From NCBI GenBank assembly GCA_947685225.1, contig CANTUV010000024.1, positions 15,766,001-15,830,000 on the forward strand: DNA of 64,000 nt. Reading direction: 5' to 3'. A program made the translations under genes and the position numbers. Below, piece by piece: positions 42,878-55,000 of this stretch. Numbering within the stretch: position 1 is the stretch's first letter; each line of letters begins with the position of its first letter. The notes beneath the pieces are model-generated. The model worked only from the letters and a program-made list of their open reading frames with translations. It was not told the DNA's origin and made no database searches. This DNA comes from Garcia nutans (Eukaryota; Streptophyta; Magnoliopsida; Malpighiales; Euphorbiaceae).

Positions 42878-45309
42878 CGTAACACCCTTATATCCCGTAT
42901 ACGCACACTACATACTACTACTCCTGTAATATACGTATACCGAATATAGGAGTGCCATGGTTTATAATAAGCAAACCGATCTTTCAATTTAGCAATATTA
43001 TAAGAAAACTTAAAACATTTAAATTATATTATAAAATACAATAGATAAAATGTTCATTTGATACGCAGCGGAAAATGTAGCGGTATTTACAATTATATAT
43101 ACATCAAAAACCAAATTTTACAAAAGCATAACATTTATACATATTTGGTAGTTCGTCTCTGATCTTTAAGTCCATAATCAACACTTCAGAGTCTAGACTC
43201 AACTCGGTCTAGCTGAACTCTCTGGTTCTACCCTGTCATCTGCGCGATGAACCACAATCGCACTAAGCCAACGGCTTAGTGGTACAAACCACAATAACAA
43301 TATGTTTCAATGCAATGTCAATGTCATACATTTCAACAATAAAGACAATATTCATAAATGATATATTAATATTTTTCATAACACTACATTCCATTATTTT
43401 ATTGAATTGTTTCACCATTCATGAGTCACATTGAAACAAAGACAAGCGTGGGCCCAATAAAGATCTAATATGTTATTCAAAATTCAGAGTTGCTGCTTTG
43501 GTCCATAACACAATCATCAAGCCCGTAGGCGATACATATATATATCTATCCATGGATAGTGTAACAGACCCAGTCTCTTGGACCTCAACCCGGCTAGACC
43601 CTAGGGCCCCAGTCTCTTGGTCCTCAACCCGGCTAGACTGTTACTGTTTTTGAGGCTTACAACCCAGTCTTTTCACCCCAAAAACATCATATTTCACATT
43701 TTTCAGCTGGACTCGGCTTATGACCCGGTCTTTTCACCTATCCAGCGATTCATAGGCATGCCGCCAAACACAGAACTCTGAAAATTGAATAACATACTAG
43801 GCACACAATTATTTCATTTATCTCTTTATCAATCTCTTTCTCAATTCATTTCTCATTTCATTTCTCATTTCATTTCTCATTTCATTTCTCATAATTAAAC
43901 TAGGTAATCATGCCCCAATTATTTCATTTGCATTATCATAGCCAATAACAATGGCTTCACATTTCATCATATCTCAATTCACATTAAATCAATTCATCAT
44001 TAAAGTATACATAACCAAATGCATTGAACATACATTTTGAATGATCATCATATCTTCCACATTATGCAAATCATAGCATTAATCAAAAATATTAACAATG
44101 TAATAGATTACTTAACACATTTACAACCAAATGTGTTAAGTCCCAATGTCATGTAAATGTATGCAATAATGTAGGGTTTGTACTTACCTCAAGAACAACT
44201 CACACCAATCTATACACTTCCTCTTCCAAGAATTCTTCACTACTAGGGTTAGGGCAACTCAACCTCTTCACAACCTAATTCAAAAGGAATAATGCACACT
44301 TATTTAACAATACACATGAATTCTAATACAATTATTCACCTATTAGTCTCATACTAGACCCATAGATCACAAATACAAGCCAAAACCACTATCTAGGACC
44401 CCACGGTCGTGGCCTCACAACTCCACGGTCCTGGCCTCTCAACCCCACGGGCGTGGCCTCACAAACCCCCACGGGGTGTGGGTTAGAAAACGAATCTGTC
44501 CAATTTGCTTAACACCCCCACGGTCGTGGCATCCAAGGGCCACGGGCGTGGCATCCAAAATGCTTCTGTTTCGGACCAAACTCATGTATTCTAGGCTTTA
44601 AACTTTATTAAACACAAACATATGGAAAATCAAAGATAGTAATTGCTCAAACTCACAACATACATCAATTACCAATTCACAACTCTAACTCTTCCAACAC
44701 CAACCTAATTCCTTTTCTTCAATTCAACCCCAAAATAAAAATCAAATATACCCAACACACTCAAACACACCACAATCAAACATATTCATACCATCAACAA
44801 TTAATCATCAAACTCCAACACAACTTAAAATAAAACAAGAGAATCAAGAGGAAACTTACCAAAGTTAATGAAACTTCTTAAATTTTCAACTTAATCACTT
44901 GAAATCTCCTTAAATCACAAGCTTGGAAAACTCAAAAACTCTCCTCCTCTCTTGCTTAGGTGATGCCAGTCCAACAAGGAAAAGAAAAGAAAAAGAAGAA
45001 GAAAATGAAGAAACAAAGAGGCAAAGTCAAACACTCTTCTCCACTTAAACCTCCACCAAGCAAATTAAATAATATAATAATCAAATATATCCTCTTCCAC
45101 TCACTTATTTTCCTTTTTATTAATTTAATAAATAAACAATCTTCTTTTGACTTCCACATTTGACTTGTATATGTTGTATATTTATCACTATATATACAAC
45201 ATATACACTCTCTCTTTACTTCTTTCTCTTTCCATTAAACATATACATTAAATCCAAATACAACAATAAATATTCCCAAAACTTTTAGGGTATACTTTGG
45301 GATATTACA
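42878..45309 (-). repeat. Array LTR 1 (5'-most LTR)
   Basis: 2432 bp; starts TGTAATATCCC next to the right ATAAG. It is longer than the others mainly by about 24 bases of 'TTTCATTTCTCA' repeats near 43855-43890. Dyad modules are at 44396-44555, the palindrome at 45167-45206 (one arm position changed) and the twin hairpin at 43242-43279. Confidence 0.92.
43242..43279 (-). other. Twin hairpin of array LTR 1
   Basis: Plus-strand arms: GCGCGAT (43242-43248) with ATCGCAC (43257-43263), one mismatch; CTAAGC (43263-43268) with GCTTAG (43274-43279), perfect. Confidence 0.65.
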
Positions 45310-45314
45310 ATAAG
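45310..45314. repeat. Target site duplication ATAAG, right copy
   Basis: Identical to 29618-29622. Confidence 0.95.
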
Positions 45315-46990
45315 TGATAGATTAAAAGCCATAAAGTAGAGAATACATATGGATATTAGCAAATAATTTTTTTTTACTCTACTGAAAGATATTATTATTG
45401 TGCCAACTTAATTTAAATCTTAATATATTGAGTTATTCTTCTATCACTTTTATATTTTTCTTTGCTTATTTCATTTTAAGATAAAGTCATATTTTTTTCT
45501 TTCTATACTAAAGATTTAACAATACTAAATTTTCACTTATTCTTTTATACTAACATTACCAATTTTAATTATATTTCAATTTTTAAATATAGTAATAAAA
45601 TAAAAATTAATATTTTAATTATTTCTTTTGAATTCTCAAATCAATTTAAAAAATATATGAAATATATCTTACTCTCTTCATCAAAAAATAATAGTCTTAT
45701 TTTTATTTCACATAATTTAAAAAAAAGTACTATGATAGTTTATTATAATTTGTTTGGATTTTTCCATATATAACACTAATTAAATATGTAAAAATGAATA
45801 TAAGACTATTATTTTAGATCCAAGGGAGTATATCTTTATAATATGAGAATAAAAAAAATTAATACAATATGTATTTATATGTGTATACTATTATTATAAA
45901 ATACTCTACAAGTAATATTATACTATTATGATATATAATACATATTATATGCTTCTTTTAACATTTCAGATATAAAATCTGTGAATCATATTTTTACAAT
46001 AGTAAATTTTCAAAATTTTTATTATTTTATTTTAATTCTTAAATTCACAAAAGAAATTTATTCTAAAAAAACTTAAAATAAATATATTATTAATTATATT
46101 TAAATTTAGAGTATTACATTATTTGACTTGATTTTTAATTCATTTTTTACCTATTTTTTAAGCATAATATTAAAAAGTATAAAGTAGAGAGTACAATCGA
46201 GAATCAGCAAATAAATTTATTTTATTCTTCTAAAACATATAAAGCATAATATTCTTAATGTATCAACTCACTTTAAATCTTACTGTATTTATTTATTCTT
46301 ATACAATTTTTATATTTCCCAAGGTAAATTAATAATTTTTTTATCTAAAAAATTCACAAAAACAAATTTTCACTTATTTTTTTATTGAAATTACTAATTT
46401 TAGTTAATTGTATTTTTTTCTAATTAGGGCAATAATTTTAAAAAATTAATATTTTAATCATTTCTTTTGATCAATGAATTCTCAAATCAATTTAAAAAAT
46501 TATCTTAATCCATTAGATATATCTTATTATAAATATTTTTATTATATGTAAATATAAAATTTTTAATATTATATGCATTTATATGTATAACATTTTTCAT
46601 ATACTAATTATATTAATGTATAAATTATTTTTTATTTAAAATAATTTAGAATATTATAAATGTCAACAACATAGCACGGAAGAATTTATTTGCTTATTTT
46701 AAACTATAATAATTTATATATAAAAAACAACAAAAATAATAATATAACAAGTAATTAATATGACATTTTAATAATATTGATAATAATTATTAATATTGAA
46801 ACTAGCAATAGTATAATTTTTTCTATTTTAGATATTTTTATAATATGTGAATATAAAAATTTTAACATTATATATATATTTACATGTATAATATTATTTT
46901 ATGATATTAATTATATTAATATTTAAATATTTTTTTATTTAAAAATATAAAATATTATAAATCGCAGTACAACATGGGTAAACAAATAAT
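45315..46990. repeat. Diverged AT-rich repeat units
   Basis: 45315-45670 plus 45830-45935 (continuing 29445-29622) and 46000-46640 are two diverged copies of one unit. Shared landmarks in order are 'ATTATTTGACTT', 'CATAAAGTAGAGA', 'CAGCAAATAA', 'TTTAAATCTTA', 'TTTTCACTTATT', 'TTTCTTTTGA' and 'AATTCTCAAATCAATTTAAAAAA'. A third partial copy of the tail lies at 46830-46985. The family is unknown to me; there is no coding potential. Confidence 0.65.
45672..45828. mobile_element. Stowaway-like MITE
   Basis: A 157-bp element with imperfect terminal inverted repeats: left CTCTCTTCATCAAAAAATAA, right (reverse complement) CTCCCTTGGATCTAAAATAA, both followed by TAGTCTTAT. It is flanked by TA (45670-45671 and 45829-45830). 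TIRs starting CTCCCT and a TA target fit the Stowaway (Tc1/mariner) group of plant MITEs. The paralogous unit at about 46510-46530 lacks it, giving an empty site. Confidence 0.8.
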
Positions 46991-47980
46991 GCTTGTTAGA
47001 CACTAATTAATTCTCTTATATTTTATTCAAAACTATATTTATTATAAAATTTATATATAATACTAAAATATATAACACTATCACAATTATGTGCCAAGTG
47101 GCAGAATATTAATTTTTAAAATATTAAATTAAATTATTTTTTATTAGAATAGATAATTAATTAATTATTATAGATATATTTAGAGGGTTCAAATAAGATT
47201 AAAATATTATATTTAATATTAATAATAATTAATGTTTATCTAATAATATCATTTAAATTTTAAAATAATTAATAGGATATTTATCTAATTTTTATCAATA
47301 ATTAGTTATTTATCTAATAATGCTAATTAATTTTTAAAATATTAAATTTATTATTATTTGAAGAGTTCAAATAGTATTATAATATCCATATTTATAATAA
47401 TTAGTTATTATATATTATATAAAATAATAAATTAAATATTGATGATAATATAAATTAATTATAATTATCAATTTTTTCATATTTCTTACTTGAAATTATT
47501 ATAAAATTTCAAAACTATTATTTATACATTAATTAAAAATCCATATAGCATATCAGGGGTACTATTCTAATTTTAATAAATACACAATATTAAAAATTTA
47601 GGACTAATAATTATCTTTTACGATGCAAATTAGAATAACTTATAATTATCTTTTAATTCTGAACAAGAATGCCAAATAATTTTGGTTGAAAAAATTTGGT
47701 GTTAAACACATCCTTTTACAATGATTTTAATATAAAAATTACTTGAGATAATGCCTACAATATCATTTCTAAAATTGAACTGGTATGTGCTCTACATGTT
47801 TTATAATGTTGTAAAATAATTTTGGATTTAATAAAAAAAAAATCACACAATATATATCAATGTTGATATCCACTCATCCATGCATCATACAATGATTGTT
47901 AGAATAAAGTTTTCACTACCATCTCTGACCAAGGGAGTGAGTTTATAGGGGTAAATAATTTTTAGAGATTTTTTTTTCTA
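46991..47980. other. AT-rich non-coding DNA
   Basis: Very AT-rich, with many short TTAATTAT-like direct repeats (for example around 47100-47460). I see no gene, LTR or TIR here. Confidence 0.5.
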
Positions 47981-47987
47981 TGTACTT

Positions 47988-48069
47988 CACTATAAAATTA
48001 TCATAGTTTTATGGTGAAGTGTGTATGTCACTATAAAATTATCATAGTTTTATGATGAAGTGTGTCTTA
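47988..48069. repeat. Two tandem 41-bp hairpin units
   Basis: Two copies (47988-48028 and 48029-48069) of a unit starting CACTATAAAATTATCATAG. With ACTT before it, each unit folds: ACTTCACTATAAAA pairs with TTTTATGGTGAAGT with one mismatch. Confidence 0.85.
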
Positions 48070-49195
48070 TCTCTGTCTCTTTATAACGTAAAAAAAAATA
48101 ACTTCACAAATAATAGTAATAAAATTATTATAAAAATAATTATATATGCACCTATAAAGCAAATATATAACTTTTGAGTTTAATATATATTATTTAATTT
48201 AGCCAAAATAATTAATATGAAAAGGTTTTTCAATTTCTTTAAAAAATTGGAATTCATCTAGATTTTTATTATATTTTAGTTTATTTTATTAATGAACTTT
48301 AAAAATGGGCCTTCACTTGAGGCCTTTTATTTCTGAACCTATCAAATCCATGGGCCATTAATCTGGCCTTTTCCAGGTTTGATTTTAGAGCCTGTGACTT
48401 ACTATCACACAGCCAATAAAGTCAAACCCTTATACATTTGACCTAATTTTTTATTAAACAAATTATATAGCATATGTTTTTTTTTATTCTTTAAAAAACA
48501 TGTTATAATTTTTAAAAAAATTTCAAATGTATTTTTTTAAAATTTAATGAAAATTATATTACATAAACACCTCTCGTATATAAACATCTCTCGTATACTA
48601 GATATAAATATGTCAAGTATTATAAATAGAAAATAAATATTTTAAAATTAAAAATTAAGAAAAATGCATTTTAAAAGAAAAGAGAAAATTAGATTTTTGG
48701 CCTAAGAATAAAACTGAGGCGTAAAACGATTTTTAAAAAAATAAATATTTAAAATAGTTTTTGTTTTTTAAATAATTTAAAATTTTATAATATATGCCTT
48801 TATTATTTTTTTTAAAAAAAAATATCTCATAATTTTGATATATTAAATATATGTGTATCTCTAAAAGTGTGATATATTTTAAATATTAGATGTGTATTGA
48901 ATGTATATGTTTAAATGGGGATATTTTTATATTGAAAATTAAAAAATAATACTTTTGAAAGGGGGAAAAGGAAAATGAATTTTTTTTAAAAAATAATATT
49001 ATTTTTGAGATATGCTTAGAAAAAAGAGAAAATTATACTGTTTATCATAGCTTCAAGAAAAATGATGGTGAAGAGGCTGAAATGTTGGACATGATGGTTA
49101 GCATATGAGAATATGATGGTCATTGGACTGAAGAAGTCGAGATGAAAACGGTGAGCAGAGGTTGTTGCTTGTTGCTAGATTAAAGAGACCAAAAA
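48070..49195. other. AT-rich non-coding DNA
   Basis: No supported gene or element. It contains poly(A)/poly(T) runs and short repeats only. Confidence 0.5.
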
Positions 49196-49300
49196 TTTTA
49201 GTTATATAATATAATATAATATAATATAATATGTATATTATATAATATATTTGATATAATCATATATATAATTTATAATATAATATGTATATTAATATAA
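49196..49300. repeat. (TATAA)n-like repeat
   Basis: A run of TATAATATAATATAA followed by related TATA-rich sequence. Confidence 0.8.
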
Positions 49301-49311
49301 AATAGATGGTC

Positions 49312-49395
49312 TCCACGGGGCAGGGAGTACCCTCACTGTTTCCCTCCTGCCCTGACCAATAGGGAAAGATCTCTTCTCGTCCCTATCCCTGTGGA
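49312..49395. repeat. Small GC-rich inverted-repeat island
   Basis: An 84-bp stretch with ends TCCACGGGGCAGGGA and (reverse complement) TCCACAGGGATAGGGA, and internal copies of CCCTCCTGCCCTG, inside very AT-rich DNA. It resembles the GGGGACGGGG-type fragments common in plant genomes, of uncertain element class. Confidence 0.5.
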
Positions 49396-50833
49396 AAAAT
49401 AATTTTTTTTTTATTTTTGTGTTTATTTATATCTATTTATTTATAATAATTTTTTTGAGATCATATTTTCAATATGCATAAAAAAACATATATATAATAT
49501 ATATACAAAATATATAAAATAGATGCACAATAAATAATAACATATACACAACATGCATCAAACATCTATCAAATATCAAAAATATTCATTAAATACTTAC
49601 AAAATATTTTTAATAATTTTTTAACTTTATTTTTAAAATTTTGTATTCACATAATATATATATATATATGTAACATTCGTACATACACATAATATATACC
49701 CAACATACATAATATATATATATATAATATCTATAAAAATATGTAAGCATCTACTAAATATCAACTAAACATATACAGAATATCTACTAAACATCTACAC
49801 AATATTTATATAATAAAATTAATATTTTTTTAACTTTTATTTTTTATGTCTATAATATATAAATTTATTTAAAAATAAATTAAATAATTTTTATTAATAT
49901 ATTTTAATTTTAATTTTTTTATTATTATTTATTATTTATAGTTAAACTTAAAGTTTTTCCTTAATAAAAATTAATTCATTCTATATGTTGAAAATATAAT
50001 TTAAAATATTAATTTTATTATTTTAATCTAATATATTTTATTTAATAGTAAAGTTTGTAGGAAAAGAAAAGATAAAATTAGAGTAAAATATTGTCTACAG
50101 AGGAAGAAAATATATTTTTTTTAAAAATATATTATTTTAGTGAAAAGTAGAGTATTTTTAGAAATTTACTCTAATTTCTTAAAAATATAAATATTTTCAT
50201 ATTTTATAGTAATTTTGAAATAAAATTTATTTTTATGAGTAGTTTTGTAAATGCCAAAATCTCAACTATTTTTGCACCCCCCAGTATACTAAGTTAAGCA
50301 ATTTGATTTTGGGCCTAAGGATAAAGACAGTTTAGGACTTCACTGGGTGACAGCCCACTTGACTCTCAAGAACTCAAAAACATCTTTTTATTAACCCAGA
50401 AAAATTAATGTAATAGTAGTTAGGAAAATGACACAATATACTATAGTTTTTAAAATTTTTATTTTTTTATTAAAAATATTTTAATTATTTTATTATAAAT
50501 TCATAATAAATTCATTATAATAGTATAAAATTTATAAATTCATAATAAACTTATTATAAATTAATTGTAAACTTATTATAATTCTTTATAAACTAAAAAA
50601 AAATGTTCTATTTTGATAAATATTTTATAAATATGGTAAATTTAAAATTATTTTCAAATTTTCTTATATTTTATCAAAAATCCATAATAATTCTTGAAAA
50701 TCTCTCGCAGCCAAATTGAGATTATGCTTAAGTAATTCTAATAATAAATGAATTTTAAGTCAAATTTCACCAACATGATTTACTATTAAAATCTACCCGT
50801 AGTAATTTCACTTTTAAATTTATATCCCCTTCC
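49396..50833. other. AT-rich non-coding DNA
   Basis: No supported gene. Contains (TA)n runs near 49654-49670 and 49712-49725, recurring 'CATCTAC(T/A)AAATATC' near 49745-49800, and repeated 'TTCATAATAAATTCATTATAA'-type stretches at 50500-50580. Confidence 0.5.
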
Positions 50834-51081
50834 GTCCCGCTGAAATTATTACTTTTATAAAAAAAAATTATCCATCTTAAATTATTATTTTATACAATAA
50901 AAAAATAACTAATTTTTTTTAATTATATCTTTATAATTAATAACTTAATTAATAAATTATGAGTATAGTATTAATAAATTAATAGAGGATATTTTAGTCT
51001 ATTTAAGATAATAATATCTAAAAAAATTAATAATTTTATTAATTAATATGCATGAGCTGAATGTGATGATTTCAGCGAGAC
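50834..51081. mobile_element. MITE-like element with degenerate TIRs
   Basis: A 248-bp stretch with end repeats GTCCCGCTGAAATTATTA (50834-50851) and, reverse complemented, GTCTCGCTGAAATCATCA (51064-51081), 15 of 18 matching. The left flank CCCCTTCC resembles the CTCCCTCC end of Stowaway-type MITEs; the right outermost bases have been lost. The interior is AT-rich and non-coding. Confidence 0.5.
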
Positions 51082-51463
51082 ACAAATAATTGTTATCAAA
51101 TCTTAAAAGTAAGTGTTGTTATCTAAAAATAAAAGCCAATATTGTTTTATCATGAACTTAGACAAAATAAAATTAATTACAGAGAACTTATAGTATTTTT
51201 TTCCTATTTCTATTAACGAAAAAGCTATTTGTACAAAAAAAAATATTGTACAAAATGCACAAAATCAGAATGTTAAAATTATAAATTGACTAAAATAATC
51301 TTGATTAGAGTATCAATTTTATTCTCTCTTCTTAATTATCTTCTTCCATTCCTAATACAATTCCTTTCTATCTCAAGTACAAAAAACATTACCATATAAT
51401 TTATATTGTTTAAATTTATAAAAATAACAATATAATTAATAATATGCTGGATTTTTTTAGTCC

Positions 51464-51468
51464 TTCCA
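51464..51468. repeat. Target site duplication TTCCA, left copy
   Basis: Pairs with TTCCG at 57152-57156; the one difference fits CpG decay. Confidence 0.85.
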
Positions 51469-52063
51469 TGTTGAGATTTTGCAATAATCACGAGAATAAT
51501 TATGGCAGCAGAATAATAAAAATAAGACATAAGAATTTACGTGGTTCACCTTTAACTTTTTAAGGCTACCTCCACGGGCTAAACTCCGAAATAATTCTTC
51601 CACTATAAAAATAGTAGGCTTACAAGAGACTAATACAAAAAAATAGTGGCACTTGGTGTTTACTAAACACTCCCCAAAATAATAATCCTCACTATTTTCT
51701 CTCTACCCAAATTTTAGAAGTCCCTCTTCTAAAATTATAATCCTCACAAACTAAAACTAATTAGTTGTCGCTAAAACTTATTCACATATTATAATCTATG
51801 AACTCTCTCAAATCTCTGCCCTCTCATTTTTTAAAAGAACCAAATCTCTCCTATATTTATAGGAGAGTTAACGCCTAATAATACAACCTAAGCAGCAAAA
51901 AATTCCTGCGCCTTACCTAATCTTGCGGCGCCATCACAAAAATCAATTTTCCTTCCTCTTTGACCATTTCCTTTTTGCTTTCCAATTTGCAACTGCTTCC
52001 TCTTTTATTATTATTATTTTTAAAACAATATGTGGGTCCCACTTGAAATGGACACCACTAACA
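51469..52063 (-). repeat. 3' LTR of copia element
   Basis: 595 bp, same length as the 5' LTR. It contains the palindromic TATA region at 51846-51867. Confidence 0.95.
51846..51867 (-). promoter_or_regulatory. Palindromic TATA region of LTR
   Basis: Arms CTCTCCTAT and ATAGGAGAG around ATTT; the minus strand reads TATAAATA, a good TATA box for transcription of the element. The identical copy in the 5' LTR is at 56934-56955. Confidence 0.65.
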
Positions 52064-52077
52064 ATTCTCCCCCTGGA
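52064..52077 (-). other. Polypurine tract of copia element
   Basis: The minus strand reads TCCAGGGGGAGAAT directly before the 3' LTR; the gag-pol stop codon lies just upstream. Confidence 0.85.
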
Positions 52078-52081
52078 CACT

Positions 52082-55000
52082 TCAAGTGGGAATATCGGTC
52101 ATACTTTCCATCATCCCAGCAGCCTGACGACAAAACTCAAATTTATCTCTCGAAAGAATCTTCGTTAACATGTCCGATCCATTTTCATCTGTATGAATCT
52201 TTTCAAGCTGTAACTGCTTCATCTCCAATATATCCCTGATCAAATGATATCGAACATCGATGTGTTTTGATCTCGAATAAAAGGAGGAATTCTTCCCAAG
52301 ATGGATTGTGCTTTGACTGTCGCAATATATCACATATCGTTCTTGATGAATTCCGAGTTCATTCAAAAACTTTTTCATCCATAACAGCTCTTTGCATGCT
52401 TCAGTCAATGCTATAAATTCAGCTTCTGTTGATGAGAGTGCAACACACTTCTGTAATCTTGATTGCCATGAAACCGCTCCTCCTGCAAATGTGATGAGAT
52501 ATCCATATGTAGACTTTCTTGAATCAACATCACTAGCCATATCTACATCAGTGTAACCAACTAATACTGGCTTGTCAACTCCAAAACATAACCATGTTTT
52601 AGTTGTACCTTTAAGATATCTGAATATCCATTTCACTGCAGCCCATTGTTCCTTTCCTGGATTTGAAAGAAACTGACTCACTATTCCAACTGAGTGAGCA
52701 ATATCTGGCCGTGTACAAACCATGGCATACATCAAGCTTCCAACTGCTGAGGCATAATGTATCTTCTTCATCTCTTCCTTCTCTTCATCTGTAGAAGGGC
52801 ACTGTTTTACGCTTAATCTAAAGTGATTAGCAAGAGGACAACTAACCGCTTTAGCATTCTCCATGTAAAACCTTTGAAGTACCTTTTCAATGTACTTCTC
52901 CTGTGACAACCACAAATTCTTGGCATTCCTGTCTCTCATAATCTTCATACCAAGAATCTGCTTTGCTGGTCCCAAGTCTTTCATCGCAAAAGACTTACTT
53001 AGTTGTTTCTTCAAGCTATTAATTCTGGTTGAATTCTGACCAACTATCAACATATCATCCACATAAAGCAAAAGAATAATGTAATCATCATCAGAGAATT
53101 TCTTCACAAAAACACAGTGATCTGAAGTAGTCTTGATGTAGCCTTGCTCCCCCATAACAGACTCAAACTTCTTATGCCACTGTCTCGGTGCTTGTTTCAA
53201 ACCATACAAGCTTTTCTTCAATCTACATACGTAGTCCTCTTTTCCATTATCAATAAAACCCTCTGATTGCTCCATGTATATCTCTTCTTCCAAATCACCA
53301 TGTAGGAAGGCAGTCTTCACATCCATTTGCTCGATTTCCAGATCAAAACTGGCGGCCAATCCGAGCACTGTCCGAATGGATGTCATTTTCACAATAGGTG
53401 AAAATATCTCGTCAATGTCAATACCCTTTCGCTGACTAAACCCTTTGACGACTAATCTAGCTTTGAACCGTGGCTGGGAGCTGTGTTCATCCTGCTTGAT
53501 CTTGAACACCCACTTATTCTTCAAAGCTTTCTTGCCTTTAGGCAACTTCACCAGCTCAAATGTTTGATTCTCATGCAAGGACTCCATTTCATCTTGCATG
53601 GCTTCAATCCATTTCCTTTTATGTTCATTTTCCATTGCTTCTTTGAAGCATTCAGGTTCTCCCCCGTCAGTGAGTAATACATACGTATTTACTGGATATC
53701 TAGTAGATGGTTGTCTGACTCTACTAGATCTTCTTAATACCTGAGAACCTTTTGGTGCTGGTGGCTGAATATGAACATCATCATCATCTGGTTCATTTTG
53801 ATTAGGAACTTCTGGATCCTCTAACTCTGGCACTTGTTCTTCTGGAATATTTACTTCATCTCCAACTCTTCTTTGTTCTGCCTTTGGAGGAATAAGCTGC
53901 ACATCAGTTGAATCATCAGATCTATCTGTAATCTCCTTCTGAAATTTTTCTATATCTTCAATAGTCTGATCTTTAATGAATACAACATCTCTGCTTCTTA
54001 TCATCTTTTTCTAGACTGGATCATAGAACTTATAGCCAAATTGATCTTGGCCATAGCCTAAGAACACACATTGCCGCGTCTTGACATCAAGTTTGGACCT
54101 TTCATCCTTTGGAATGTGAACAAAGGCTTTGCAACCGAATACCCGCAGATGATCATAGGAAACATCCTTTCCTGACCATACTCTTTCTGGAGTATCAAAT
54201 TGTAGAGGAACAAAAGGAGAACGATTTAAAAGATGAACTGCTGTAAGGAGAGCTTCACCCCAAAATCGTTTAGACAACTTTGCATGTGAGATTAAACATC
54301 TAACTCTTTCCATCAAAGTTCTGTTCATCCTCTCAGCTAAACCATTCAACTGCGGTGTCTTCGGATGTGTTGTTTGATGTCGAATACCATGCTCTTTGCA
54401 GAAAACATCAAATGGCCCAGTGTATTCTCCTCCGTTATCTGTTTTGACGTACTTTAGCTTCTTCCCTATCTGTCTTTCCACCAAGGTTAGAAATTGCTTA
54501 AATACTTCTAACACTTGGTCTTTGGACTTCAGCGTATAAACCCAGGTCTTCCTAGAATGGTCATCGATAAATGTTACAAAATATCGATTTCCACCATATG
54601 ACATTGTCAATGGTCCACACACATCTGAATGTACCAGATCTAACACATTCTTTATTCTGGAAGGTGGGGTAATTTTGAAAGCAACTCTATTTTACTTTCC
54701 CGCCATGCAATCAGGACACTTCTCCAAGTGAACTTTATCCAGTCCGGATAACATATTCTTTCTGACCAGAGTTGTCATTCCTTTCTCACTCATGTGGCCA
54801 AGTCGTTTATGCCACATATCAACTGTACTTTCATTCTCCGTTACATTTGCAATGTCTGAGGAGATCTTCCCATGCATGATGTACAGTTTCGGATCTAGCT
54901 TGCCTCTAGCTATCACTAATGAACCTTTAGTGAGCTTCCACTTGCCATCATTGAAGGTGCTACAGAAACCTTCAATGTCAAGTTTTCAAACTGAGATTAG

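Larger units (their letters stand above)
29623..45309 (-). mobile_element. LTR-INT-LTR-INT-LTR tandem array of family A chromovirus
   Basis: Read on the minus strand: LTR (45309-42878), internal copy 1 (42877-38647), shared LTR (38646-36238), internal copy 2 (36237-32012), LTR (32011-29623). The whole 15.7 kb lies between one pair of identical 5-bp duplications (ATAAG). The two outer LTR ends touching the TSDs are intact (TGTAAT...TGTTACA), while both LTR ends next to a PBS read TTACG. Both internal copies have the same gag-protease deletion, the same frameshift before the chromodomain and the same chromodomain stop. This fits one insertion that was later duplicated by unequal recombination between its LTRs. 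The chromodomain ending places it in the Tekay/Del clade of chromoviruses. Confidence 0.92.
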
